A DNA stretch of 64,000 nucleotides from Trichobilharzia szidati. Lineage: Eukaryota; Platyhelminthes; Trematoda; Strigeidida; Schistosomatidae. Position numbers and translations under genes: made by a program. Shown here one piece after another: positions 23,061 to 35,700 of the stretch; position 1 is the first letter of the stretch; every line of letters begins with the position of its first letter. Below the pieces are notes generated by a model, which searched no databases, had not been told where the DNA came from, and was given only the letters and a program-made list of their open reading frames with translations. The DNA is taken from positions 104,802,582 through 104,866,581 of the forward strand of contig OX235273.1 of NCBI GenBank assembly GCA_944472155.2. Direction: 5' to 3'.

Positions 23061-23591
23061 AAAATAATAAAAGCCATAGATTGGTATATAATGGTCAGTA
23101 TAATTGAAATTTTTGCACAATATATATCAATATAGTAAAACAACGACAACAACAAAGAAGCAAAGGAAGTTAGCATAGGAGTATTTATGTCAGTAAATTA
23201 AATGATGTGATTTTCTGTTAATGAACATTGAACATAGTTCAAAATCTTTCGTTTCAATAATTAAGAATAGTAATAACTACTCAATGTACAAATATGTGCA
23301 ATTAGTGAAAAAAAATAATAATTAGTGTTACTATTATTCACAGCACAATGTTATTTGAATAAAAAAAATGTATAATTCAAATTCATGAAACACAAAAAGT
23401 GTAGTTTTGTTTAAATAATCTATAGCGTTCATTCATTTTTCGCGGCTATTTTTAAACCTGAAGATAAGGCACTTTTTTTGAAAAAGATTAATTAATTAGA
23501 TGATATGACGCCTGTTATCAATTTAATGAATAAATGAATGAATTATTTAATTAATCAGTCAGCGTTGCACTGTACGTGTTATTTAATAGTT

Positions 23592-23703
23592 TCACTGGGA
23601 GTTGGGCTCATCAGTCTTCTTTCTATGAGCTTTCAACTGGTTGATATATTCTCCAGTATTACTAAATTCGTATAAACAATGAATCACTTTAGTTGGAAGA
23701 AGT
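23592..23703 (-). CDS. SDR gene, terminal exon 6
   Basis: Acceptor CTTATAG at 23710-23704. It completes a CTA codon with exon 5 and encodes LLPTKVIHCLYEFSNTGEYI followed by a polar tail, with a stop at 23594-23592. LLPT directly after LPVLKL is the expected family order. Confidence 0.88.
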
Positions 23704-26700
23704 CTATAAGACAAAAAAAACAAAACAAACAAGAAACAAATGATAATTTCACATAAGCAATGATTTGTTGAGGTATAGGTGGTTGACCAATAATGCCTAT
23801 AAATATCGGTTTGCCATTTTGTGATTGTTTAACACTAACTAATATGTATAATTGTGTATGTATTGATGGATTTACATGTCCAAGATGGCTCAAGTCAGTG
23901 AGTCTATGGTTTCGGCATCATTTTTGTTAACTGTATCTGACTGTGATGCTATTGATACGGTTATTTTTTTATTGTCGCGGTTGTCGCTGCCCTTCCTGTT
24001 GTGAATTTTTCGCCTTTGGCTGGTGTTGTTCTGATTGCTTTATTCCTTGTTTCCCTGATTCTAAGGGAAGCAACCCAGAAGGTCACTCCTCTGTAAACAA
24101 TATATTAACGTAACAACCACACCCTGTAAATAAAGCTGCTACAGAAACTTCAGCACGATGAATCTCCTTGCGACAAAAGAAAAAGTCTTTGTGGGGACAT
24201 GGAATGTCCGCACCATGTACGAGACTGGTAAAGCTGCCCCGATTGCAAACGAGATGAAGCCCTATGTTACTCTAGGAATTAAAGGAAATAATAATGATAA
24301 TAGTAGGTGGTGGCGTTTATTTTTACGTAGATCGAACACGATTAGTAGTTAGATAGATTGACGATATAAAACACACAAAACAGTGACTGACTGGTTTCCA
24401 CACAGAACGTTGCACAGATGTGCAGCAGTTCGAGTCGCTATACTCCATGTAGCACACAAAGCAAGAGAGGGGAGTAAAGAGAGGGACTCAAAACATAGAT
24501 AACAGACAGAAATATGAGGCAAAAAGAATAGTAATTTGGAAGAACAATAGCATTTTATTGTATATGATAAATCACAAGGAGTGGATGCATCTAAACCAGG
24601 GATTGAGAACGATTTGAGCCATATCACTGATTGTATCCAAAAGTCATTAGTTTTTACCATTTCGAGGACCCCAACCAGGAAGTTTACACCTCCCTACGTG
24701 GCTGGCTGGCTTAAACTAGCTGTTGTGGATTTCATTCACTGATGAGGCCACGTTTTGGTTTGATCACCAATAGCTCTTTTCCAACATGATCCATCCTATG
24801 TCAGCTAACATTACCCGTTGTCAAGAGAGGCGATCTGTGGTTAGGCATGCGTAACACATGTCCTAACCATCTCAATCGGTCTAACTACACAACCTCGTCG
24901 ATTGATTTTCCCTCCTTCTTAACACTCGGCAGATGCCTAACTTCAATATTGCTCACGTTATTATTATACCACTTAACACGGGACATAGAACGCAGACAAC
25001 TATGATCAAAGACAGCTAACTAGCCAGTCTTTTCATGTTTTCCACTTTCAATAGCCATGCATTGCTTGCAGCCATAAATGAGGACGGAGAGGACAGCTGA
25101 GCAGTATGCACGTCCTTTGGTTGACAGGCAGCCGGATATCACTTCTACTAAGCCATAAATGGCATATACCAGACGAACGCTGAGATTTCATCAGCCATCA
25201 GCACAGTGGGGTTGATGCCACCTCCGAAATAAGTGAAGTGATGAACACGCTCCATCAACCACTTCACTTCTGATAGGCGATGTAGTCCATTCCTGTAGCA
25301 TCATCTTACATCTAACAAAGGGAGCGAATCACATGTCAAACGTTAGGAAGATTCCTGCTCCTCAAGGTGTTGTCAGCGTTTTTCACCTAGAAGAATTATA
25401 TCATCACACAAACGTGTGATGTGGTCTTGTGGTGAGAGCTGGCTGCTAGCCAAAATTGGTAGATAGTTATTTACGTCAATGTGTACGTCCCCAATATTGG
25501 TCATGAGAAAAATAACAAAAACAAAGACTGACTCAACAACCAATCACAGCACACTTTGCGTAGGCGGATTCGCAATTTGCAGATAGATAATCGGAACTTC
25601 AAGAAACGGCCACAAATAGATGAAGGACTAATGTCCAGTGAGAAACCACCAATCAGAAGACTGTGTTTGTTTGCTTACAATAATCTATAATAATGTGCAT
25701 GAAAATCTAAAAAATATGTGTTGATTTCCTAAATAAACGCTATGTTGCCTGGCTCTTGTCTTATGTTGTTACAGTCTGAATAAAAATTAATAGGATTGTG
25801 TAAACGTGTCTAACAAGAGAGACTATATAATCATCACCATGCAGAATGCGATAAATTCTTTATAACGATATTAATTATTATTATTATAGTTCAATAATAA
25901 GCAACACAACAAATTTAAATCACAATAACAAAATTTTTATTTTCAGATATTGACAATAATAAAATATAATATGTTTGTTATCGTGACACAATAATATTAA
26001 GTTATGCGATGAATACACGTATGACATAAAAGATAACAGATTAATTACCGCGCGCTGATGTTTCTCAGCTTCTTATAACAATTATAATAAAAACCTAATT
26101 TTTGATCAGGTGCTTAGCATTTAGAGGGAGGGAGAGATAGAGAGAGAGAAATCGATTTACTCTCTCTCGATCGATTTATATTCATCTGTCATATTCTAAA
26201 CGAAACTGGATATCCAGAGAAGTTTATAAAAGTCAACATAGATGAATAATAGTCACAAACATGAACTGGCAAATGGTGGAGAAAAAAAGCCATTATTATT
26301 TTCACGTCTGCAATTTGAAGGAAATACTCCTACACACACACACACACACACACACAGAGATCCTATTACGACATCTAAACGGAGCGATAAAGAAGAAATC
26401 ATGCTCCAAGCCATTGCTTGAGTGGGACTCGAATGCGAAACGACGAGTTGGGAGCCCGAGGGTGGCACAGAGGAGATTAGAGACTATGGACAATCGTTAG
26501 ACCAGCTACAGTCCCTTAATCCCTATCATTAATCCTGCAAACAATTATTTTAGCAACGTGAATAGCCTCAATACATCTGTCAAGACTACTGAAAACTATC
26601 CACAGTCATGTCAGTGAGTTATGAGAATGGCGTAATAACTCACGCTAGTACCCTCTATATATAGCTTGCTCCAGCCTAATATTTACATAACTCGTGTTAG

Positions 26701-29700
26701 GATGAATATTATAATTAATATTATCCCCTTAGGTTCCAATTGGAACATACGGGGCTTCAACAGTACATCTCCATTTCACACCCCTAGGACCAGTGCCCAA
26801 CTCATCGTTACCCGTTCCGATTCCACTTGAGCGATGTCGTCCAATGGTCTTCTCAGTGTTTGTCCAATCCAATTCCATTTTCTTCAGCATATTTATTGTA
26901 CAGCAGATAGATTCTTAATCAGTTCTTTACCCAGACTACCTCTGTTACTTTAATTCCTCCTGGCTAAGATGAATAGAGACTTTGTATTTGTAATCCATTC
27001 CATTCCATCGACATATTGATAAGTTTTCAAGTATTGGTTTTGTAGGGATTTTGTTTGATTGCATGGAGGATTTCATCATTAGCTGACATCAGTTAGAGAA
27101 CCACTGGAAAACCTGGGAGTAATAGACAGCTGTTTCGTCCCAGTTTGGGACTCTTCATCAGTACGCACTCACCGCCAGAGTTAGAACCCAGGACCTTCTG
27201 GTTACAAGGCTAGCTGGCTCGTAGACCATTGAGCCACTGGGACCGGATCCAATGGTCCTTGAGTTCTAACTTCTGCCAATTCACGATATAGCGCGGCCAT
27301 TTCGCAATGTCTTCTTCGATGAGTTACTGCCTCATCTTCAACCTGCTGTACCCTACTGGTCACGGCTTCCCACTAGGACGCCAGGTTAACTGCCTGAATA
27401 TTGATAAGTGGTTAAAAATAAAGTCAACAAAACAGCTAAGATAAGGAATTAGTTAATACAATAGAAGACGACTTACAGCTTTAACACAGGTAGTATACGA
27501 TATCGCGCTGTTATATAAACAACACGTTCATTCAAACGAACAGATTCGACAATACGACGTGCACAATGACTGGCATCAACAGTGGGGAATAGCCAAGGAT
27601 GCCTAAAATGATATAGTTGGAATGTATATTTTTATATATGTGGATTAATTCTTCGATGAAAAAACAGAACCAACTCTCTCTCGGAACAGTTCTTACCACA
27701 CAAAAACACGCACAGACAAAAAAGGAATAATTGAAAAATGTAAAAAAAAGCAATGGACAGCTATTTTATTTCTATTTTGGGAATTTTCAGTGATGCATCT
27801 GATTAATTTCCAACCATTCGGTTGTAAATCTAAATAGCTTTCCCTTTGCTTTCACTGGTGTTATGAAGAAAAAAATAAAAGATGAAAATTTTCTTTATCA
27901 ATGAAATCATTACCATGTGACTAAAAATATATAGTAGCCTATCAATTAGGGCAACAGTAAAGAATAGACACCAACTACAGACGACCTTGAAACAACCAAT
28001 CAGATTCTTTCAGTTAAAAAATGGCGTAAAATTAATTTACAATCTGATGGTTTTAAAGTGTCAAATTTTTATCTTTACTTATAGCATTTAGGTCATCAAG
28101 CTTCACTAGATTAGCTGTCACTGTGCCCTGCAACAACTGAATATCTTCTGAGGAAGGATCACGGCTAAATTTGCTTTTATAAATGAACTTGTCAAACCTT
28201 AGGTGTAAAATTATCGTCGAACGTAACACGTTGGAATTTTATGAATTATGTATTAAAAATCATTCCTTCCCGAGGCAATTTTATAAAACTTTGAAATTCA
28301 GTAAATTACAACCAAATATCTCTAATCTTGTTCGTCTTACAAAGTCACATATCGAAAATGTTAGACAAACGTTACAAGGACTACTTGTTCTTAATACCGA
28401 TGCGTCACTTATTTTATCTGAATTATCAATAATATGGCACCTGAAATCCCTTCAGTTTTGTAAAGATGTTACTTAGAAAACAAAGAAAAATATACAAAAT
28501 TAGTTGAAGAGTTCAATTAATGATCGAAACCGCGTAAATGTCTTTCCGGTGAATGCTGATAAGCATGTTACAAATCTTTCTGATATTACTCGATCTACTC
28601 ATCAGAAAGAAGCTTTATCCCTTGGACTCAAATTTTGTGTTCCCCGCACACAATTTACGGATTTAGCCATCCATGCTGAGTTTGAAAACTTATATGACCA
28701 ACTCAAACCTCTTGCCGCAACATCCGATGAAGACCGGGGTTGGTTTAAGGCCAAGATGGTGGATATAGCTCATCAGTTTTTAAACAACAACCCAGAGGAG
28801 AAAAGTATTTTAAATTCCAAGCATTTCAAAGCCTTGAAAGAGCTACGGGAAAATTCTAATATAATTATTACGAAACCTGATAAAGGTTCTGGAGTCGTTA
28901 TTATGAATAAAAGTGACTATAAATCTAAAATGATGTCTATTGTTGATGATAAAAGCAAATTTAGCCGCGATCCTTCCTCAGAAGATATTCAGTTGTTGCA
29001 GGGCACAGTGACAGCTAATCTAGTGAAGCTTGATGGCCTAAATGCTATAAGTAAAGATAAATTTGACACTTTAAAACCAGATTGTAAATTCCCGCGTATG
29101 TATAGTTTGCCAAAAATACATAAACCCAATAAAATTAATTAAAAACTGTATTTTTAATGTATATATATATTCATTTTTATCATATATATATATTAAAAAT
29201 GACATACAGGATAAATGTGTCTAATAAGCTTCGAAAACTGGTCTCAGTTTCGCATAGGAGTGAGTGGTTATGGGCATATTTAACCAATGTTGATACAAAA
29301 ACTCATCCGAATGCCTATATACCATATCATTTCGGGAGCCGTTTACCTTTCTGATACGGGTTTTTTTGGAGGTGAACCCAGAATCCTTCAATGGAATTTG
29401 CCTGTGTTCCAGTTATAGGATCCACTAATTTAGAAGATTGGTTTACTTTGTGGTGAATATAGCCTAGTGAGGATAATTGAGAATAACCTTTCCACTCGTC
29501 TGTGTGAATGGTGGTAGTGTCTAGGAGGACTAGCAGTTGTACAATTGGTATTAAGATAACAGCACTTCTGTTCGGGATGCGTTCTATGAACCCTTCACAA
29601 AGATTTGTGTTGTAAAGTCCCAGCACCCAAACATGATTTGCTCTACTCCTGCCACAATTCATTTTTCGCTTAATAAGTACAGTTTCGTCAATATGCACGA

Positions 29701-32700
29701 CGATGCCAACTCCCCCAAGTACAAAGGTGATCCCATTTAGCTTTTGTGACGCAATATCGCGGCAGTACTGATACCACTGCACTGTTGAAATCTTTGTATT
29801 CTCCGTTTCTGCAGCTGTAGCAGATACTGGTCGCTTTAGTAGCCAGTTGTGGCATATACGCATTATTTTACTAAGAGAGAATTTCGATTTCGTGAAGAAA
29901 GTATCTAAAAAATCACCATAATGTAGGACTTACCAACTCGCACAGACTTCCATATGTAACAGTGGTTGCAACGAAATGCGTATCCGTCAATAGCGCGGTA
30001 ATACTTTTGTAGCGTCACAATAAACCTTTCCAGCTTTGATTGGACACTAGTTAGTCACTGGTGTAACGATTTTGAGCCATATCACCGATTGTTTCCAGCC
30101 ACTGGTTTTTACTGTCCCGAGGACCCCAACCAGTCAGGAAGTCTACACCTCCCTACGTGACTAGCTTAAACTAACTGTTGTAGATGTCATTGACTGATGA
30201 GATCACGTTTTGGTTTGATCACTCACTAGCTCTTTTCCAACCTGATCCATCCTATGTCAGTTAACATTGCCCGTTATTGAGGAAGGCGATCGGTGGTTAG
30301 ACATGAGTCACACATGTCCTAACCATCGGAATCGGTGTAACTTCACAACCTCGTCGATTGATATCCCCTCCTTACCTAGCACTCGACAGATGCCTAAATT
30401 CAATATTGCTCACCTTATTATATATACCACTTTACCCGGGAGATAGAACGCAGACAACTATGGTCAAAGACAGCTAGATAGCCAGTCTTTTCATGTCTTC
30501 CACTTTCAATGGCCATGCATCGCTCGTAGCCATAAAGGAGGACGCAGCGGACTGCTGAGCAGTACATACGCCCTTCATTCAATAACCGGATGTCACGTCT
30601 AAGCCAGAGACGGAGTAAACTAGCATATGCGAAACGAGCTTTTTGTATCCGTGCTGAGATGTCATCAGCGATCAACCCGTTGGCATTGGGGCTGATGCAA
30701 CTTCCCAAATAAGTGAAGTTGTCAACACGCTCTACCACTTCATTCCCTATTTCTAAGCTAGGAGTGAGTCACAATGTAGTCCAGTCCAATAGCATCATCG
30801 TAAATTGCAGCTCAAGGCGTTCAGAAGACTTCGTCCAAACTCTTGAATATCAAGTTTGTGTTTTTAAATAATAATAATAATAATAAAAATACAAATAACC
30901 AAACACTTACTTCGGTGTAACTCCCTTAAACATATTTGTATTGATTAGGAAGGGTAGTATACGTGTGATACAGATTTCATCAACAATGCCTAAATTCGCC
31001 AATTCCAATTCAACTGATTCTGAGAGTAGATTGGAGGCTGCTTTCGATGCACAATAATCTGCACCACCAGCTAAGGGGATATAACCAGCTATTGATGAGA
31101 TACAAACAATATGACCTCTTGGATGACGATATTTATTAACAGGCAAATCAGAATGACCACCAGTTGAATTCGTCACATGACATTTGTTAAGCATTGTTGG
31201 CAGAAATGCTTTAATCAGCTATTAACAATAATTTTTTTTTCAAAAGTAGCATAAAAAAACAAACAAAGCTGCAATGGATTTCATAACTAAATGATGCAAT
31301 ATTTATGTTATCTAATGATCTTCAACTAATTCATTTTTAGGAATAACAAAAAATCGCCTTCTTTAGCTGTACAATCGGAGTTATGCACCACTTTTTCACG
31401 AAAGAGAGTGTAGTAACAAAAATGATGAATTGTCATAATCATAGTTTTCAAGTATTGGTTTTCTAGGGATTTTGTTTGATTGCATGGGTTATTTCATCAT
31501 GAGCTGACATCAGTTAGAGAACCACTGGAAAACCTGCAGGGAGTACTGGACAGCTGTTTCGTCCTAGTTTGGGACTCTTCATCAGTACGCACCCACCGGG
31601 ATTCGAACTCAGGGCCTTCTGGTTACAAGGCGAGCTCGTAGACCATTGAGCCACTGGGACATGATGTCAGCTCATGATGAAATCCTCCATGCAATCAAAT
31701 AATCATAGTTGTTAGTATTAATCAATAACTGACTGTTCCTGGTTGAGGTCATCGGGACGGTAAAAACCAATGGCTGGAAACAATTGGTGACATGGCTCAA
31801 AATCGTTCTCAATGGCTGGTGCAGATGCATCCACTCCTTGTGACTTATGATTTCCACTGAAACTGTTTTGTTCTTCGTTATTACTATTCCTTTGTCTCAC
31901 ACCTCTGTTTACTGTCTGTATTATCCATTTCTTCTACTGTTTTTTTCTTGCTTTGTGTGCTACATGGAGTGTGGCGACTTGAACTGCCTCACATATGTTC
32001 AAAGTTCTATGTCGAAAACAGACAGACAGACAGAATAACTGACTGACTGGCTGCTTCCAACATAGAACTTTGCACAGATATGCAGCAGTTCGAGTTGCCA
32101 ATCTCCCTCCATGTGGCACACAAAGCAAGAGAAGGGAGTAAAGCGAGAGTGATAATAAACACAATTGCGAGTGAGGGAAAAGGAATAGTAATATGCAAGA
32201 ACAATCGAACTTTATTGGATATGACGAGTCACAGAGATTGAATGCATCTGTGCCAGGCATTGAGAACAATTTTGAGCCATATATCACCAGCTGCTTATAG
32301 ACACTGGTTTTTACCATTTTGAGGACCCCAACTAGGAAGCCAGTATACACCTCCCCACATGGCTGACTGGCCGGCTTAAACTAATTGTTGCGGATTTTAA
32401 ATGACTGATGAAGCCATTTCTCGATTTGACCACCACTAGCTCTTTTCCAATTTAATCCATCCTGTGTCATCAAACATTGACCATCGAGGAAGGCGATGGC
32501 TAGGCTAGCATGTGCAACACATATCCTTACCATCTCGATAGATTCATCTTCACAATCTCGTCAATTGATTTTCTCTCCTTACCTAGCACTACTCTACACC
32601 TAACCTCAATATTACTCTCACTATCATACCTCCTAACACGGGAGACGGAACGCAGACACGTATGATCAAAGACAGCTAGCCTTCTCATGTATTCCACTTT

Positions 32701-35700
32701 AAGTGGAGGACAGGGCGAACTGCTGAGCAGTACACACCCCTTTTGGCCAACAGCCGGATACCACGTCTACGTCAGAGATGACGTAGGTTGCCAAGTGCCA
32801 AACGAGCCTTCCAACTAACTGACTAACTGGATTCAACATAGGACTTTGCACAGATGTGCAGCCGTTCAACTTGCCACACTCCCTCCATGTAGTACATAAA
32901 GCAAGGGGAGAGAGAGTAAAGTAAGATTCAAAAGAGAGGTAATAATAAACAGAAATATGAAGCAAAAAGAATAGTAATATGGAAGAACAATATAGTTTTA
33001 TTGGATATTATAAATCACAAGGAGTGGATGGATGCATCTGCGCCATTAGTCAGTGCATAAGAGGAGCTGAACAATTCCATTGTGGATAAACTTTTATTTT
33101 GATAAAGTCACACAAGGTTATACAATAATATCTACTGATGACGTTTCGAGCAAATTTTTTTTGCTTATAACCATATCAAATTACTCACATAACTTTCTAA
33201 CTTCGTTTATATAATTAATTCCATTATTTTTCATCTCTCAATTTGATTGGTAGAACACTGAGAAACTTTATCAAAATAAATTTTATCAATAATGGAATTA
33301 TACTCTGTCACAGTGCACAAGTTCTAGTCATATATCAGAGGGTTTAATAAATGTATTAAAGTTATGTAATCAGATGTGAAACTTAATGTGAATGAGTTGT
33401 AATCAGGGGGCAAGTAAAAACGAAGAAAAATATGGAATTACACAAAAGTTCTAAGTAAATACATGAGTTACAAAAGAGTTATAAAAGAAAACGGACAGAA
33501 ATCAAGTTATTATTATCATTATTTTTTGACTACAGCTTGATTCCACACCGTATTTTTGGAACAAGTATGGAATTCTCAGCATGTGATATCGGGAGCCCAA
33601 ATTCTGCAGGCTGACCATAGATATCAGGGGTGTGCGTCGGCAGGAAAATCGGACCGCGGACTATGTTCATGGTCGGCGAGAGTCCTAACCTCTGTGCCAC
33701 CAACGCACAGTAGCCCATAAAGCCCATAGAGAGTGAATGCATCTGCGCAACTGAGAACAATTTTCAACCAAATCTCCAACAGTCACCAGCCATCGATTTT
33801 GAGTATCCCAAGAACCCCCAAACAGGCGGTCTACACCACCATATGTTCTCGGTTCACATCAACTGTCAAAGTTATCATGGACTAGTCCAAAGTTTTGCTT
33901 TGACCACCACTAACTCTTTTCCAACCTGATTGATCCTTTGTCAGTTAACATTATTACCCGTCAAGGAAGGCAGTAGCTCGGCATGAGTAACACATACTCT
34001 AATCACCTCAACCGATTCACCTTGATTTTCCCTCCTTATCGAACACACAAAACACATATTTGAAGACATCAAATTCACCAAAAGAGAAGAAGAATTAGAT
34101 AACAAAATCCCATTTTTAGATGTCTTAATCAGGAGAACCAACACACGAGATTTAGAAACACAAGATTATAGAAAATCAACGCACACAGATCAAATACTCA
34201 ACTATACTAGCAATAATCCAGTTACTCACAAACGAAACTGTATGCAGACATTGTTTAAATGAGTTCAAACACATTATAGCACTCCAGAGTTGAAAAGAAT
34301 GGAAGAAAAGTACCTACAAACGGTCTTCGCAAAGAATGGTTATCCACAAAATTTCATCAAAAAGTGTTTAAAGTCGAATCAAAACACCAATAAAAGAACC
34401 ATCATCAAAGACCACAAGAAAATTCATTCTGCCATACATACGAAATATCTCTGAAATAACAGCTAGAATACTGAAACCGTTTGATATAATAGATATAGCA
34501 CACAAGCCAGTCAAATCGCTTAATTCGATATTGTGCAAACCGAAAGATCCAACAGAAAAAGGGGATAAAATTAATACCATTTACAAAATAAATTGTATGA
34601 ACTGCAACAAGCATTACATCGGCCAAAGTGGGCGTCCCCTTCGAATCAGAATCCAAGAACACAAATCAACCGTGAAAAGACACGATATGTATTTTTTAGT
34701 ATCAATGCATATAGACAATTATGGTCATCAATTTGATTGGGATAATGTCAAAATCTTAGACAGAGGGAACACAAAAAGTGCAGTCAGGGAATTCCTAGAA
34801 GCCTGGTACTCAAACGAAAATGCAATTAACAAACACGTTAAACTAACTGTTGTGGATTTTATTGACTGATGAAGCCATGTTTTGGTTTGACCACGACTAA
34901 CTCTTTTCCAATTTGATCCCATACTGTGTCATCAAACATTGACTGTCGAGGAAGGCGATAGCTAGGCTAGCATGCGCAACACATATCCTTACCATCTCGA
35001 TAGACTCATCTTCACAATCTCGTAAATTGGTTTTTTCTCCTTACCTAGCACTCTATACCTAACACCTCAATATTACTCGCACTATGATACCCAACCAACA
35101 CAGGAGACAATGCAGACACGTATGATCAAAGACAGAGAGCTATTCCATGTATTCCACTTTCAGTGACTATGTCTCACAGCCAGCCATAAAGGAGGACAGG
35201 GCGAACTGTTGAGCAGTACACACACTTTCTGGTCAACAGCCGAATATCACGTCTACGCCAGAGATGTGACCTAAGTTGTCAAATGCCAAAAGTGCTTTCC
35301 AACTGGATTCAACATAGAGCTTTGCACAGATGTGCAGCCGTTCAACTTGCCACACTCCCTTCATGTAGTACATAAAGTAAGGGGAGAGAGTAATGTAAGA
35401 TTCAAAAGAGAGGTAATAATAAACAGAAATATGAAGCAAAAAGAATAGTAATATGGAAGAACAATATAGTTTTATTGGATATTATAAATCACAAGGAGTG
35501 GATGGATGCATCTGCACCATTAGTCAGTGCATAAGAGGAGCTGAACAATTCCATTGTGGATAAACTTTTATTTTGATAAAGTCACACAGGGTTAAACAAT
35601 AATAATATCTACTGATGACGTTTTGATCAAAATTTATTGCTTATAACTTCTAACTTCGTTTATATAATTCCATTATTTTTCATCTCTCAATTTGATTGGT

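Larger units (their letters stand above)
32378..34845. repeat. Tandem segmental duplication, unit 1
   Basis: Order: RTE C ORF piece, RTE C 3' UTR, Penelope-type terminal foldback, inserted SINE, RTE C piece, Penelope C-terminus. The same order follows at 34846-37607. The join at 34838-34850 (ACGTTAAACTAACTG) combines the Penelope coding sequence with the start of unit 2. Confidence 0.85.

Noticed and set aside
23684..23893. 69-codon minus-strand frame near SDR exon 6
   Set aside because: It crosses the exon 6 acceptor and is in a different frame from the supported coding sequence.
27532..27753. 73-codon minus-strand frame ending LGYSPLLMPVIVHVVLSNLF
   Set aside because: It overlaps SDR exon 5 in another frame; the exon 5 frame gives the family C-terminus, so this one is a shadow.
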